Positions 20,851-31,667 are shown, counted from the stretch's first letter. The stretch: 64,000 nucleotides of DNA from Affinundibacterium fentianense (GCF_018139545.1 NZ_JAGSPJ010000001.1:124001-188000); one strand, 5' to 3'. Numbers and translations: made by a program. The notes: a model not told the origin generated them from the sequence alone.

Positions 20851-21657
20851 CTAGTTCTTCATAAATCCATATAAAGCATCCAACACCGCATCAGCCTGTT
20901 CACTCATCATCGAATGTCCACAATTTTCAATGATGTGAATTTGTTTATTGCTGATCGCATTCGATAGCAAAGCACTGGCTTTGATTGGAGTCATCATGTC
21001 TTGACGCGCTAATAAAAACAGCGTCGGGCATTTTACTTTTTTCGCTGCGTCTTCACCGTTCAAATACGTATTGCAAGCAGTGAAGTCATTGAAAAAAACT
21101 TGATCGGGATTGATCGCGGAGATTCGTTGCATTAAGCGCATACTGCCATTCATGACTGAGAAACCAGGACCAGGGCAAGACGGCTTATGTGCATTACTGC
21201 TATGAGAGAAAATATTCACCATATCTATTGCCGATTGTTCGTCATGCTGCGCTGAAAACAATAAGGCATCCGACACTTTCATCGGAAAGGCAGTGCCGAG
21301 CAATGCGAGTTTTTGTATGCGCTCAGGTGCCATGCTGGCCGCCTCTAATGCGATCAATGATCCCATACTGTGACCAGCCACATAGGCTTGTTGTACGCCA
21401 CTGAGCTCGATCAATTCTAATAACCAACTCGCCAGTTTTTCCACACTGCTTAATGCTGGTCCGGCACTGCGGCCATGACCCGGTAGATCAATCGCCAGCA
21501 CACTGAATCCATGATGAGCCAAATAGCGCGATTGCATTGCCCAAACCGAGTGATCGTTTTGTGCACCATGTACCAAGATGATGGTTGGTAAATTCGGATT
21601 GAAGGCTTTGCCACCTGTGTACGCATACACTTCTTTATTCTGTATCGTCAGATGCAT
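20851..21657 (-). CDS. Alpha/beta hydrolase
   Basis: The 268-residue alpha/beta-hydrolase fold protein shows the oxyanion region ILVHGAQNDH, IDLPGHGRS, and the nucleophile elbow VAGHSMGS (Ser at about 97). The acid is near LLARQDMMTPI and the catalytic His is in ENCGHSMM near residue 250. The substrate cannot be inferred. It begins one base after the metY stop, so it is co-transcribed with it. A role in methionine metabolism is possible but unsupported, since it lacks the MetX architecture. Confidence 0.88.
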   Translation of the reverse strand: MHLTIQNKEVYAYTGGKAFNPNLPTIILVHGAQNDHSVWAMQSRYLAHHGFSVLAIDLPGHGRSAGPALSSVEKLASWLLELIELSGVQQAYVAGHSMGSLIALEAASMAPERIQKLALLGTAFPMKVSDALLFSAQHDEQSAIDMVNIFSHSSNAHKPSCPGPGFSVMNGSMRLMQRISAINPDQVFFNDFTACNTYLNGEDAAKKVKCPTLFLLARQDMMTPIKASALLSNAISNKQIHIIENCGHSMMSEQADAVLDALYGFMKN

Positions 21658-21658
21658 C

Positions 21659-22969
21659 TTATTTGCCTTTCTGTGCGATTTTTAAACCACGTGCGAGATC
21701 TTCTATCAGATCATCGACATTTTCTAATCCGACTGAAAGACGGATCGTGCCTTCGCTAATGCCGGAAGCCGCTAACTGTTCAGCGGGTACACGGAAGTGT
21801 GTGGTGGAAGCTGGGTGAATCACCAAAGATTTCGCGTCGCCCACATTCGCTAGATGCGAGAAAACTTTCAAAGATTCGACAAAGCGTTGACCCGCGGCGC
21901 GATCGCCTTTGATATTGAAACTAAAGACCGAACCACAACCTTTCGGCAGTAAGGTTTTGGCGAGTGCATAATCGGGATGGGATTCTAATTCTGGAAATGC
22001 GATGCTCTCGACCGCAGCATGCGAAGATAAGAATTCCACCACCTTGCGTGTATTGGCAACGTGTCTATCCATACGCAATCCCAGCGTTTCTATGCCTTGC
22101 AAAATGGCGAAGGCATTGTGTGGACTCATGCAAGCACCGAAGTCACGCAGTCCCTCACGGCGGGCTCTTAATGAGAATGCACCAACGGTCGATTCTTCGC
22201 TAAATACCATGCCATGAAAACCTTCATAAGGTTCACACAACTCTGCGAAGCGACCTGTTTTTTCATAGGCTGCTTGCCAGTCGAATGTGCCGCCATCAAC
22301 TAAGACGCCGCCAATTGCGGTGCCGTGTCCACACAAAAATTTGGTCGCCGAGTGATAGACCAAATCCGCGCCGTGTTCAAATGGCCGTAATAGGTAAGGC
22401 GTGGTGAAGGTGGAATCGAGCATGAGTGGTAGGTGATTTTCATGTGCGATTTCCGCGATGGCGGGAATATTGAATACATCCAAACCAGGATTGCCTAGAG
22501 TCTCGCCGAAGAAAACTTTGGTGTTCGGGCGTATCGCATTCCGCCAAGCATCAAGATCGCGTGGATCGATAAAAGTCGTTTCGATTCCAAAACGTTTCAT
22601 GGTGTAAGCCAATAAATTATGCGAACCACCATATAGCGCGCGTGAAGCAACGATGTGCGAGCCAGCACCAGCAATCGTCGATAATCCAAGATGTAGCGCT
22701 GCTTGCCCACTGGCGACAGCAATGCCAGCGACACCGCCTTCTAGCGCAGCCATGCGTTCTTCTAAGACCGCATTGGTCGGATTGGTGATGCGGCTATAAA
22801 CATGGCCAGCGCGTTCCATATTGAATAAAGAAGCCGCATGATCAGAGTCTTTAAATTCAAATGAAGAGGTGAAATAAATAGGTGTTGCTCGTGCTCCTGT
22901 GGCTGGATCGGCTACAGCGCCGGCATGCAATGACAAGGTGTCAAAGCCTGGGTATTTTGGACCGCTCAT
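21659..22969 (-). CDS. metY: O-acetylhomoserine aminocarboxypropyltransferase (sulfhydrylase)
   Basis: A PLP enzyme of the Cys/Met metabolism family that makes homocysteine from O-acetyl- or O-succinylhomoserine and sulfide. Its 436 residues fit MetY (about 430) better than MetB or MetC (about 390). Features: THE SLHAGAVADPATGARATPI N-terminus, SRITNPTNAVLEERMAALEGG, and the PLP-lysine region YHSATKFLCGHGT. MetZ is the main alternative, and the acyl group preference is not readable. The 259 bases upstream (22970-23228) hold no gene, and no SAM riboswitch was convincing. Confidence 0.88.
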   Translation of the reverse strand: MSGPKYPGFDTLSLHAGAVADPATGARATPIYFTSSFEFKDSDHAASLFNMERAGHVYSRITNPTNAVLEERMAALEGGVAGIAVASGQAALHLGLSTIAGAGSHIVASRALYGGSHNLLAYTMKRFGIETTFIDPRDLDAWRNAIRPNTKVFFGETLGNPGLDVFNIPAIAEIAHENHLPLMLDSTFTTPYLLRPFEHGADLVYHSATKFLCGHGTAIGGVLVDGGTFDWQAAYEKTGRFAELCEPYEGFHGMVFSEESTVGAFSLRARREGLRDFGACMSPHNAFAILQGIETLGLRMDRHVANTRKVVEFLSSHAAVESIAFPELESHPDYALAKTLLPKGCGSVFSFNIKGDRAAGQRFVESLKVFSHLANVGDAKSLVIHPASTTHFRVPAEQLAASGISEGTIRLSVGLENVDDLIEDLARGLKIAQKGK

Positions 22970-23228
22970 AAACTGGTATTCTCCCTAATTGGATGCCGAC
23001 ATCCTACGCACTTGGCATGTTTTTGAAAAGACTTGACTTAGCTTTCAATTTCGTCAAACCACAGTTAGCCTGAGATACTGCATTAATTCAAAAATACTTG
23101 TTCTTTATCACTAGATTTTTCTGGATGCTTGCGATACATTAGATGAAAGAAAGCAAAGACAAGTAGGCTGAGTCTTGAGTGTTTGACAGCATATTGGCCG
23201 TAATGCATTACCAGATCGGAGGAATAAA

Positions 23229-23684
23229 ATGAAAGTTTCTGAAATTCTGCAAGTGAAGGGAAATATTCTCTTTACCATTACGCCTGATACACCGATGAAA
23301 GAAGCGGTGAGCTTTATGGAAGAAAAAGATATCGGCTCTTTGATCGTCATGGAGTTTGGTGATCTGGTTGGGATGCTAACTTTCCGCGAAGTCATACGTG
23401 CGGTACATAAAAATGGTGGTGCGCTTGGCGACGGTACAGTACGCAAATATATGGATGACCATCCAATGACGGTGACCCCTGAGACCGAAGTGAATGAAGT
23501 ACGTCGTATGATGCTAGAAAAACATTCACGTTATTTGCCGGTAATGGATGCAAAGACCTTGATGGGCGTGATTTCGTTTTATGACGTTGCCCGTGCCGTA
23601 TTAGAAGCACAAAGTTTTGAGAACAAGATGTTGAAGGCCTATATCCGCGACTGGCCTGTTGAGGATGAAAAAGAACAGTCATAA
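23229..23684 (+). CDS. CBS-domain protein
   Basis: The 151-residue protein is made almost entirely of two CBS domains (about 10-65 and 75-130), which bind adenosyl ligands such as AMP, ATP or SAM. Recognisable pieces: TPDTPMKEAVSFMEEKDIGS and VTPETEVNEVRRMMLEKHSR. No catalytic domain is attached, so it is a stand-alone regulatory module. GGAGGA at about 23218-23223 precedes the ATG, and a strong terminator follows, indicating a monocistronic gene. Confidence 0.88.
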   Translation: MKVSEILQVKGNILFTITPDTPMKEAVSFMEEKDIGSLIVMEFGDLVGMLTFREVIRAVHKNGGALGDGTVRKYMDDHPMTVTPETEVNEVRRMMLEKHSRYLPVMDAKTLMGVISFYDVARAVLEAQSFENKMLKAYIRDWPVEDEKEQS

Positions 23685-23692
23685 ATAGTGCG

Positions 23693-23724
23693 AAACCCAC
23701 GATGCGAATTGTGGGTTTTTTTTT
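23693..23724 (+). terminator. Terminator after the CBS-domain gene
   Basis: AAACCCAC (23693-23700) pairs with GTGGGTTT (23711-23718), followed by a long T run. It starts eight bases after the stop codon. It is a strong rho-independent terminator by shape. Confidence 0.92.
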
Positions 23725-23874
23725 GCCTATTCATTTTACGAGAGGATGATTTGATAGAGAAAATTTTAAGAAAGATTATGTTGAGTTATAAATAGTAATA
23801 AGTAGTGTGACTGAGTTGAGTGAATTGTTGAGTGAATATCAGATTGAAAAATCCATAAAAATAAGGAGAAGCAT

Positions 23875-24867
23875 ATGCAGGTAGCCATCATCGGTGCAGG
23901 TTTAGCTGGATTAACCGCAGCCCGTCAATGTCAGGCACAGGGACATCATGTCACTGTGTATGAAAAAAGTCGTGGCGTCAGCGGACGTATGAGCACACGA
24001 CAAACCGAACTCGGTGGCTTTGATCACGGTGCGCAATATTTCACCGCGAGTTCAGATCGTTTCAAAAAAGAAGTCGCTGATTGGCGTAAATTGGAATGGG
24101 TCGTGCCTTGGGAAAGTAAGTTAGTGAATCTCGATCATGGAAAAACAAGCGCTGTCGGCACAAGTACACAACGTTTTGTGCCTGTGCCTGGCATGAGTTC
24201 GCTCGGCAAGCAATTAGCACATGGATTGGATGTGCGCCTAGAGCAGCAGGTGCTTGCATTAGAAGCCCATGGTGATCAGTGGATCTTGTCAGTCAAAACC
24301 GAGGACATTCCTGTCGCTGCATCCGCTGGTCCATTTGATGCAGTGATTATGGCGATTCCACCAGAACAGGCCTCCGCTTTATTGAAAGACCATGCAAGTT
24401 TTAGTAAAACTGTCGCGGGCGTGCATTTGCAGCCATGCTGGGTATTGATGCTGGGCTTCCAACATCCTTTAAATCTCGATTACGACGGTGCATGGGTGGC
24501 GAATTCTCGCTTGGGATGGATTGCTCGCGATACGTCTAAGCCTGATCATCGCGCTGGCGAGCGTTGGGTCTGCCACGCCACTGCCGCTTGGAGTATCGAG
24601 CATTTAGAAGATGATCATGAGCGTGCGAAAGAAAAGTTATCTAAGGCTTTTCATGAAGCGACCGGGTCACCCATTCAAGCGATTCATGCAGTCACACATC
24701 GTTGGCGCTATGCACAGGCCGATTCGCCTTTAGTTGAATCGTTCTTGTGGGATGCGAAGGCGAAAATTGGTGTATGTGGTGATTGGTTTGCTGCGGGGTT
24801 GGAGGGTGGAGGGCGAGTGGAGAATGCGTTTTTGAGTGGTTTGGGATTGGCGCAGGAAATTGGGTAA
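23875..24867 (+). CDS. FAD-dependent NAD(P)-binding oxidoreductase, renalase-like
   Basis: The 330-residue flavoprotein has an N-terminal Rossmann motif VAIIGAGLAGLTAARQC, then EKSRGVSGRMSTR and the second FAD contact FDHGAQYFT. The C-terminus has the typical VCGDWFAAGLEGGGRVENA flavin-binding end. This arrangement matches the amine-oxidase/renalase-like group of bacterial FAD proteins; the substrate is unknown. It appears monocistronic, with AAGGAG before the ATG. Confidence 0.88.
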   Translation: MQVAIIGAGLAGLTAARQCQAQGHHVTVYEKSRGVSGRMSTRQTELGGFDHGAQYFTASSDRFKKEVADWRKLEWVVPWESKLVNLDHGKTSAVGTSTQRFVPVPGMSSLGKQLAHGLDVRLEQQVLALEAHGDQWILSVKTEDIPVAASAGPFDAVIMAIPPEQASALLKDHASFSKTVAGVHLQPCWVLMLGFQHPLNLDYDGAWVANSRLGWIARDTSKPDHRAGERWVCHATAAWSIEHLEDDHERAKEKLSKAFHEATGSPIQAIHAVTHRWRYAQADSPLVESFLWDAKAKIGVCGDWFAAGLEGGGRVENAFLSGLGLAQEIG

Positions 24868-24996
24868 TTGTAGTTTTCTCTTTGACTTGAAGAGGTAGGT
24901 TACGTGAGAGCGTAACTTGCCTCTTTTGTTTTAGATTTTAGGTTTGTTGATCGTCTAATGATTAACGATTATTTAAAAACAATCTCATCGTCCAGA

Positions 24997-25609
24997 GGTC
25001 GGGTGTGGCCCGACAGCCAGTTACCTTTTTTGCTTCGCTAAAAAAGGTAACCCAAAAAAGGCGACCACGCTGCCACTGGCCTTCGGCTCAAACAACGAAG
25101 CTTTCTTTATCCATTTTTTGTCCCGCACAATTGGCAGTGTCAGAAGTGGGTGAAGGTCAAAAGCAAAGTCAAGAACAACAGCAATAGAAAAACAAACAGT
25201 ATCAACCGTAAAGTCGGTCAATAGACTAGAAAAATCGAGGCTTCATCCCTGCGTAGGCAGGGATCCAGCGACGTTAGGTTTTTACGCCCTGGATTCCCGC
25301 CTTCGCGGGAATGACGATACGTACATCGACGGCCTCTTTTTTTTCGATTTATCGTTGATGGTCGTTGCATTTGCTTTTGACCTACCCCCGTTTGAGACGA
25401 TGTAATTTGTGCTTCACAGAAAATGGATAAAGAAAGTGTTGTTGTTTGAGCCGAAGGCGAGTTTCAACACTTTCCCATTTTTTGTGATGCGCAAATTATG
25501 CTGAAGCGTAGCGTAAGCACCCCGCAGGGGTGAGTCTACGGTCGCCTTTTTTGGATTACCTTTTTTGGCGAAGCAAAAAAGGTAATTGGCTGTCGGGCCA
25601 CACCCGACC
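24997..25609. repeat. Intergenic element bounded by 70-bp inverted repeats
   Basis: The stretch between the FAD oxidoreductase (ends 24867) and lysS (ends 25701) holds no convincing gene. Arms 24997-25066 and 25540-25609 are reverse complements over 70 bp with only three mismatches that I counted. Each arm carries its own small hairpin, TTACCTTTTTT with AAAAAAGGTAA. A second, inner pair of inverted segments lies at about 25080-25119 and 25416-25458. A REP-like hairpin sits in the centre. No transposase is present. It looks like a MITE-like or genus-specific dispersed repeat. Confidence 0.8.
25243..25315. repeat. REP-like hairpin pair inside the intergenic element
   Basis: CATCCCTGCGTAGGCAGGGAT (about 25243-25263) is one imperfect hairpin, and GGATTCCCGCCTTCGCGGGA (from about 25291) is a second. 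The second has the same core as the element at 20730-20811, in the same head-to-head arrangement. It is nested between the 70-bp inverted arms, so one repeat family seems to have inserted in, or been built into, another. Confidence 0.75.
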
Positions 25610-25700
25610 TGCGAACGCAAATCAACAACAGAATTAAAAAAGGGAGGAAACCTTAAAGCTTCCTCCCTCCACAAAACCTCAGACAAAAAACAAATAACTC

Positions 25701-27233
25701 TTATTCCTCACGACGCAAATGAGGGAATAAAATCACGTCACGAATATTCGGTGAGTCTGTAATCAACATCATCAAACGATCAATCCCGATGCCGCAACCA
25801 CCGGTCGGTGGCAAGCCGTATTCCAGAGCACGAATATAATCCGCATCGTAATACATCGCTTCTTCATCACCAGCGTCTTTTGCGGCCACTTGTGCCATGA
25901 AGCGCGCTGCTTGATCTTCTGCATCATTCAACTCCGAGAAGCCATTCGCGATTTCACGACCGGTCATGAATAACTCAAAACGTTCTGTAATACCAGCAAC
26001 CGTATCAGATGCGCGTGCTAACGGAGAAACTTCCGCTGGGTAGTCGATGATGTAAGTCGGTTCCCACAATTGTGCTTCGGCTGTTTCTTCAAACAAGGCT
26101 AATTGCAATGCACCTAAGCCTGATGTCGCGAATGGTTTGACGCCAAACTTCAATAATTCTGTCTTAATAAATTCAGAATCGTTCAATTGTTCTGTTGTGT
26201 AATGTGGGGCATATTTATTAATCGCACCGACGATCGTCAAACGTTGGAACGGCTTGGACAAATCTAATTCTTTACCTTGGTAAGTCAATACCGCAGTGCC
26301 GTGCGCATCAATCGCTGCTTTGCGAATGACGGACTCGGTGAAATCCATTAACCACTTGTAATCCACGTAGGCCGCATAGAACTCCATCATGGTGAATTCT
26401 GGATTATGACGTGGAGATACACCTTCATTACGGAAGTTACGATTGACTTCAAATACGCGATCAAAACCACCAACAACCAAGCGTTTTAAGTACAGCTCTG
26501 GTGCGATACGCAAGTACATTTCCATGTCTAGCGCATTGTGATGTGTGATGAACGGTTTGGCCGCTGCGCCACCTGGAATCACGTGCAACATCGGTGTTTC
26601 GACTTCCATAAAATCATGGCTATTCATGAAACTACGGATGGAATTCATTGCCGCAGTACGCGCTTTGAATGTGCGACGTGTTTCTTCGCTCATGATCAAG
26701 TCAACATAACGCTGACGGTACTTGGTTTCTTGATTCGACAGGCCGTGGAACTTGTCTGGAAGCGGGCGCAAAGATTTAGTCAGTAAGCGCAACTTCGTGA
26801 CTTTGACGGTCAACTCGTCGGTCTTGGTTTTAAACAAAACACCTTCGATGCCTAGAATGTCGCCTAAGTCATAATGACGGAAGGCTTCCATTTCTGCTTC
26901 GCCAGTTTTGTCTGTCGTCACGTACAACTGAATGCGACCATCGGCTTTCAAACCAGACGCGTCTTGCAAAGTGGCGAAGGCCGCTTTTTTGCCCGCTTCA
27001 CGTTTAAGCATCATACGACCTGCAACAACGACTTCCACATTTTGTGCTTCTAAGTCTTCACGGCTCACATCACCATACTGCGCTTGCAAATCTGCCGCCT
27101 TATGCTGTGGACGGAAATCGTTAGGGAAGGCGACGCCTTTCGCACGAATCGCATCGAGCTTGGCACGACGCTCAGCGATGATCGAATTCTCGTCTTGTGG
27201 CAATTCTGCTGCTGGATTTTGGTGGTCGGACAT
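25701..27233 (-). CDS. lysS: Lysine--tRNA ligase (class II)
   Basis: Charges tRNA-Lys. The 510 residues contain an N-terminal OB-fold anticodon-binding domain (about 60-165) and a class II catalytic domain. Motif 2 is in the [15 protein letters not shown] region, and motif 3 in [12 protein letters not shown] near the C-terminus. It lies downstream of prfB on the same strand with a 172-base gap, the prfB-lysS order common in betaproteobacteria. Confidence 0.97.
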   Translation of the reverse strand: MSDHQNPAAELPQDENSIIAERRAKLDAIRAKGVAFPNDFRPQHKAADLQAQYGDVSREDLEAQNVEVVVAGRMMLKREAGKKAAFATLQDASGLKADGRIQLYVTTDKTGEAEMEAFRHYDLGDILGIEGVLFKTKTDELTVKVTKLRLLTKSLRPLPDKFHGLSNQETKYRQRYVDLIMSEETRRTFKARTAAMNSIRSFMNSHDFMEVETPMLHVIPGGAAAKPFITHHNALDMEMYLRIAPELYLKRLVVGGFDRVFEVNRNFRNEGVSPRHNPEFTMMEFYAAYVDYKWLMDFTESVIRKAAIDAHGTAVLTYQGKELDLSKPFQRLTIVGAINKYAPHYTTEQLNDSEFIKTELLKFGVKPFATSGLGALQLALFEETAEAQLWEPTYIIDYPAEVSPLARASDTVAGITERFELFMTGREIANGFSELNDAEDQAARFMAQVAAKDAGDEEAMYYDADYIRALEYGLPPTGGCGIGIDRLMMLITDSPNIRDVILFPHLRREE

Positions 27234-27405
27234 GATTGTTCTCTAAAAATGAAATTTTGATTCTTTAATAATGCAATCGGAAATGTGTGTGTAGAAATTT
27301 AATTATAGGAGTGCAGCACAAGGCGCCAAGCACAGCATTACGTCGGTATTGCGAGCATTGGCAACGCCGTGATGCGCCCTAGAATTGGATTTATGCGCAC
27401 ACATT

Positions 27406-28510
27406 TTAAACGCCTTGCTTGAGCGACGCGGCAATGAATCCATCTAAGTCGCCATCCAATACTGCTTTGGTATTACCCATTTCGTAGTTGGTACGCAAAT
27501 CTTTAATTCGCGATTGATCCAAAACATAGGAGCGAATTTGATGACCCCAACCCACATCGGTCTTGGTGTCTTCCAAGTTTTGTTTTTCACTCATGCGTTT
27601 GCGCAATTCGAGTTCAAACAACTTCGCCTTCAACATCTCCCAAGCTTCAGCGCGGTTGCGATGTTGACTACGATCATTTTGACATTGCACCACGATGCCT
27701 GATGGCGCGTGGGTTAAACGTACCGCGGAATCGGTTTTATTAATGTGCTGCCCACCGGCACCCGAGGCGCGATACGTATCGACGCGTACATCGGCTGGGT
27801 TGATATCAATTTCAAACGATTCATCGACTTCTGGATAGACGAACAAACTGGAGAATGAAGTATGACGTCCATTCGCAGAGTCAAATGGCGACTTCCGGAC
27901 TAAGCGATGCACGCCTGTTTCCGTGCGCAGGAAGCCATACGCATATTCGCCTTCCACTTTGAGTGTCGCAGTCTTAATGCCAGCAACCTCGCCATCGGAT
28001 TGTTCCAAAATTTCAACCTTAAAGCCTTTGCGCTCGCAATAACGCAAATACTGACGCAACAACATCGATGCCCAATCTTGAGCCTCGGTACCGCCCGCGC
28101 CAGCTTGAATGTCGATAAAGCAGTTGTTGGGGTCCATAGGATTATTAAACATCCGACGGAACTCCATACCTTCGACTAATTCTTTGAGATGGGCAGCATC
28201 GGCTTCAATAGCTTCCAGCGTATCCTCGTCACCTTCTTCACGCGCCATATTAAAGATTTCATTCGCATCTTTTAAATCGGCATCGATCTTGATTAAGGTA
28301 TGGACAATGGCTTCTAAGGATTTCTTTTCCTTGCCCAGTTCTTGTGCACGTTTGGGATCTTCCCAAACTTTGGGATCTTCTAATTCACCGTTAACTTGTT
28401 CGAGTTTCTCTGACTTGATATCGAAGTCAAAGATACCTCCGAAGTTCGGCTTCACGACTGGTTAAGTCGATGAGCAAGTTGGCAATACTATTAAGACGTT
28501 CGGCTTCCAT
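27406..28510 (-). CDS. prfB: Peptide chain release factor 2, with programmed +1 frameshift
   Basis: RF2 releases the peptide at UGA and UAA. The gene is split into two frames. Frame 0 starts at ATG 28510 and reaches an in-frame TGA as codon 28 (28429-28427). The main frame then runs from GAC (28428) to the stop at 27406, giving 367 residues in total, the family norm. The main part holds the SPF recognition tripeptide ([11 protein letters not shown]) and the catalytic GGQ loop ([16 protein letters not shown]). The short upstream piece ([20 protein letters not shown]) is well conserved in RF2. The frame must be joined by the ribosome, so annotating only the second frame would lose the N-terminus. 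Confidence 0.96.
28426..28440 (-). promoter_or_regulatory. prfB: RF2 +1 recoding site
   Basis: On the minus strand the bases read GGAGGTATCTTTGAC. This is the classical RF2 element: an internal Shine-Dalgarno-like GGAGG three bases upstream of the slippery CUU, followed by UGA C. When RF2 is scarce, the ribosome slips from CUU to UUU and continues, which is the known autoregulation of prfB. Confidence 0.95.
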
Positions 28511-28757
28511 TTGGGATTCTTTAGTAAGATAAATAAACCTTATATTATACTCGACTAGGGTATGAACTTGCGTATCCGAAGGATTTTGCCTTGTAAATTT
28601 AGTAGTTTTGAATAGCTGTCAGCCCCAAACTGCTTGTTAGGTTAAATTTTATTGAATTAAGAGAGGAAGCTCGTAGTGACAAATGTCTGGTGATTCGACA
28701 ATAAAGTCTGGATCGATCTAGCGAATCACCATTTTGAGATGTGGAAATGCAGTTAGC

Positions 28758-29048
28758 TCACCATACAGATTTGGATATGGTTGGTTTAGCTTGTCGATGG
28801 CTTTCGAACCACTCACTTAATTTGGTTTTAAAACAAGTGGGACAAATGTGATATTGGGTCTGCATGGATTGTCCACCATTAGGAAATGCTTCTTCCTCAT
28901 CCAATTGTATCGTCGTCATTTTTTTCTCTGGCTCGGCACTAGACCAATTTTCATCCCAGTGAGATTCTGCACCACAGACATCGCATGTCAATTTGTCAAA
29001 TACCTCCTCGGTATGTTCCAGAATTAACACGGTTTTCATATGCTTCAT
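28758..29048 (-). CDS. Small zinc-ribbon-like hypothetical protein
   Basis: The 96 residues start at ATG 29048, where AGGAG lies seven bases upstream; the frame is open slightly further up. Two CxxC pairs (CDVCGAESH at about residue 24 and CPTCFKTKL at about residue 72) suggest a zinc ribbon. The middle is acidic and Trp-rich (WDENWSSAEPEKK). I do not recognise the family. It is transcribed alone; the region between it and prfB (28511-28757) shows nothing notable. Confidence 0.7.
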   Translation of the reverse strand: MKHMKTVLILEHTEEVFDKLTCDVCGAESHWDENWSSAEPEKKMTTIQLDEEEAFPNGGQSMQTQYHICPTCFKTKLSEWFESHRQAKPTISKSVW

Positions 29049-29178
29049 TGTGACTCTCCTAGTAAGTGAAACAAGCAACGCAATACAATTAAGTTGAATT
29101 TCAATTTCCGCATGGAAATTGTAGCGCGCTAAGCTCTTTGATGGCAGAGAATTTTATTGGGGTGTTGTATGTGGCTGT

Positions 29179-29223
29179 CAAACCTTCCTCAGGTTGCAGT
29201 GTTTGCAACTTCAGGAAGGTTTG
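29179..29223. repeat. Imperfect hairpin after ygiQ
   Basis: CAAACCTTCCT (29179-29189) pairs with AGGAAGGTTTG (29213-29223), extended inward by TTGCA-containing segments. It starts 5 bases past the ygiQ stop on the minus strand. No T tract follows on either strand, so it may be a weak terminator or an mRNA 3'-end protective structure. Confidence 0.5.
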
Positions 29224-29228
29224 ATTGT

Positions 29229-31520
29229 TTAGTGACGGCCCGACTTTGTCGGCGTTTTTTTGGGTTTGGCTGGATTGTAAGATAAACCAGATTTAGTGCT
29301 TGTTGGGGAAACTTTAGCAGCCAAACGGGTGGCAGAGCTCTTACCAAAAGTATTGAGTTTGGGGGCGCTCCCACGTTTCACCGGAACGACCCCAGCATTG
29401 ACAAGATTTGCCACAACGGGTGCGCGTGAAGGTATTAAATGGCGTTCACTGCTACCGATTAAATCGCCGCGTCCCATCCTTAGCAAGCCTTCTTTCACAA
29501 TCTCATAATTTTCTGGCGCGTGGTAACGCAACAGTGCTTTATGAAATTTGCGTATCTTGCCTGAGCGTGCGGTTTCAACGACTTCAGAATCCGGAGTGAT
29601 TTTTTTGAGCGGATTTTTACGTGTGTGGTACATCGTGGTTGCCAAGGCCATCGGCGTTGGCATGAAGGTCTGGACCTGGTCGAGTTTGAAATCATTCTTC
29701 TTCAACCACAAGGCCAAATTCACCATGTCTTCATCGGTTGTACCCGGATGAGCCGCGATGAAGTAGGGGATCAAGTATTGTTCTTTACCTGCTTCTTTCG
29801 AATACTTGTGGAACATTGCCTTAAACTCATCATACGCACCGATACCAGGCTTCATCATTTTCGACAAAGCATTCGTTTCCGTATGTTCAGGTGCAATTTT
29901 GAGCAAGCCACCGACGTGATGGGTAACCAGTTCTTTCACGTACTCGGGAGAGCGTACAGCTAGATCGTAGCGCAAGCCGGAACTGATCAAAATTTTCTTC
30001 ACTCCGGGGATGGCACGTGCTTTGCGGTAGAGCGAAATGAGCTTGCTATGATCAGTATTTAAATTGCTGCAAATGCCAGGATACACGCAGGATAAACGAC
30101 GGCAAGATTCTTCAATCTTCTTGTCTTTACACGCCAGTCGATACATATTCGCCGTCGGGCCGCCAAGATCCGAAATCGTTCCTGTGAAGCCCTTGGTTTT
30201 GTCACGAATTTCTTCAATCTCACGGAGGATAGAAGGTTCTGACCGGCTTTGAATAATGCGGCCTTCATGTTCGGTAATCGAACAGAAAGTACAGCCGCCG
30301 AAACAGCCGCGCATGATGTTAATTGAAAAGCGTATCATCTCCCATGCTGGGATACGCGCCTTGCCGTAACTAGGATGCGGTGCGCGTGCATAGGCGCGGT
30401 CATAAACGCCATCCATTTCATCCATCGCCAATGGCAACGGTGGTGGATTGATCCATACGTCACGATCACCGTGCGCTTGTGACAAGGCTTTAGCATTGCC
30501 TGGATTTGCCTCAAGATGAAACACACGCGATGCATGGGCATACATCACAGGATCATCTTTTACCGCTTCGAATGAAGGCAAGCGTATCACGGTGTTGTTA
30601 TGCTTATTTCGCAGCATCGCTTGGCGTTCTTCGCGACTCATAATGCGAATTGCTTGCTGTTTGACGACGTCAGCTTCTGCGGTGTTAGTTGAAGTGTCTC
30701 CAGCACCTGATACCTGTCCGGTCGCGCACTTGGCGTCCTTTTCCGGCATCATTTCGTAAGGATTAGTATGCGCTTCAATTTTGCCTGGCGTATCAATTTT
30801 GATCGATTGAATTTCTGACCAATCAGGGCTCGGCAGCCAGTTTGACGGTGTCATGAAGGCTGTGCCACGCAGATCACGAATGGATTTGATTGGCTCACCA
30901 GCTGCGAGCCGGTGGGTTAAATCCACAATCGCCCGTTCTGCGTTGCCGAATAACAGCATATCTGCTTTGGAGTCAGGCAAAACTGAGCGCTTTACTTTGT
31001 CTGACCAATAGTCGTAGTGCGCGATCCGGCGCAAACTTGCCTCGATACTTCCGATGACGACATTCACTTCAGGGAATGCCTCGCGTGCTCTTTGTGCGTA
31101 GACAACGACTGCGCGATCAGGGCGCTTATTCGGATCACCATCGGGCGTGTACGCATCTTCTGAACGAATTTTGCGATCGGCTGTGTAGCGATTCACCATG
31201 GAATCCATATTTCCGGCGGTAATGCCGAAGTACAGATTAGGGCGCCCTAAGGCTCGAAAATCTTCGGCAGAGTGCCAATCAGGTTGACTAATGATGCCGA
31301 CACGGAAACCTTGTTGCTCAAGCAGGCGTCCAACCAAGGCCATGCCGAAACTGGGATGGTCAATGTAGGCATCGCCAGTGATTAGGATGACGTCACAACT
31401 ATCCCAGCCAAGCGCATCCATTTCAGCGCGTGACATCGGGAGAAAAGGAGCAGCATGTTTGCCGCCCACATCGGGGCGATAACGCGGTGAGGCGAAGAGA
31501 TTTTTCGGTGCAGGATTCAT
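29229..31520 (-). CDS. ygiQ: YgiQ family radical SAM protein (UPF0313)
   Basis: The 763-residue radical SAM protein is of the YgiQ type. The 4Fe-4S binding motif is in [16 protein letters not shown] at about residues 405-420 (CxxxCxxC). The N-terminal part has the B12-binding-like domain typical of YgiQ ([17 protein letters not shown]). The C-terminus is basic, Lys/Pro/Ser-rich and low in complexity. The chemical role is unknown. It is monocistronic and isolated on the minus strand. Confidence 0.93.
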   Translation of the reverse strand: MNPAPKNLFASPRYRPDVGGKHAAPFLPMSRAEMDALGWDSCDVILITGDAYIDHPSFGMALVGRLLEQQGFRVGIISQPDWHSAEDFRALGRPNLYFGITAGNMDSMVNRYTADRKIRSEDAYTPDGDPNKRPDRAVVVYAQRAREAFPEVNVVIGSIEASLRRIAHYDYWSDKVKRSVLPDSKADMLLFGNAERAIVDLTHRLAAGEPIKSIRDLRGTAFMTPSNWLPSPDWSEIQSIKIDTPGKIEAHTNPYEMMPEKDAKCATGQVSGAGDTSTNTAEADVVKQQAIRIMSREERQAMLRNKHNNTVIRLPSFEAVKDDPVMYAHASRVFHLEANPGNAKALSQAHGDRDVWINPPPLPLAMDEMDGVYDRAYARAPHPSYGKARIPAWEMIRFSINIMRGCFGGCTFCSITEHEGRIIQSRSEPSILREIEEIRDKTKGFTGTISDLGGPTANMYRLACKDKKIEESCRRLSCVYPGICSNLNTDHSKLISLYRKARAIPGVKKILISSGLRYDLAVRSPEYVKELVTHHVGGLLKIAPEHTETNALSKMMKPGIGAYDEFKAMFHKYSKEAGKEQYLIPYFIAAHPGTTDEDMVNLALWLKKNDFKLDQVQTFMPTPMALATTMYHTRKNPLKKITPDSEVVETARSGKIRKFHKALLRYHAPENYEIVKEGLLRMGRGDLIGSSERHLIPSRAPVVANLVNAGVVPVKRGSAPKLNTFGKSSATRLAAKVSPTSTKSGLSYNPAKPKKTPTKSGRH

Positions 31521-31667
31521 AAGCAGGATTTTACCTGAATCCGTCTAAGTTCGCCTCGGAGGTTGATTTTGAATTATTCGTAAGCTCTTGTTTTTGCGAA
31601 CGAATATAAAGTTTGGAGTTCGACAATTGAAGGAGTATCTGATGATATGTTAAGTGATTACTAAAAT

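Noticed and set aside
22970..23228. SAM-type riboswitch upstream of metY
   Set aside because: An AAAGCTAAG string occurs on the minus strand, but I could not form the stems and pseudoknot of a SAM-II or other SAM riboswitch.
25005..25187. Short open frames inside the 25-kb repeat element
   Set aside because: They arise from the inverted repeats and code for low-complexity basic peptides without start signals.
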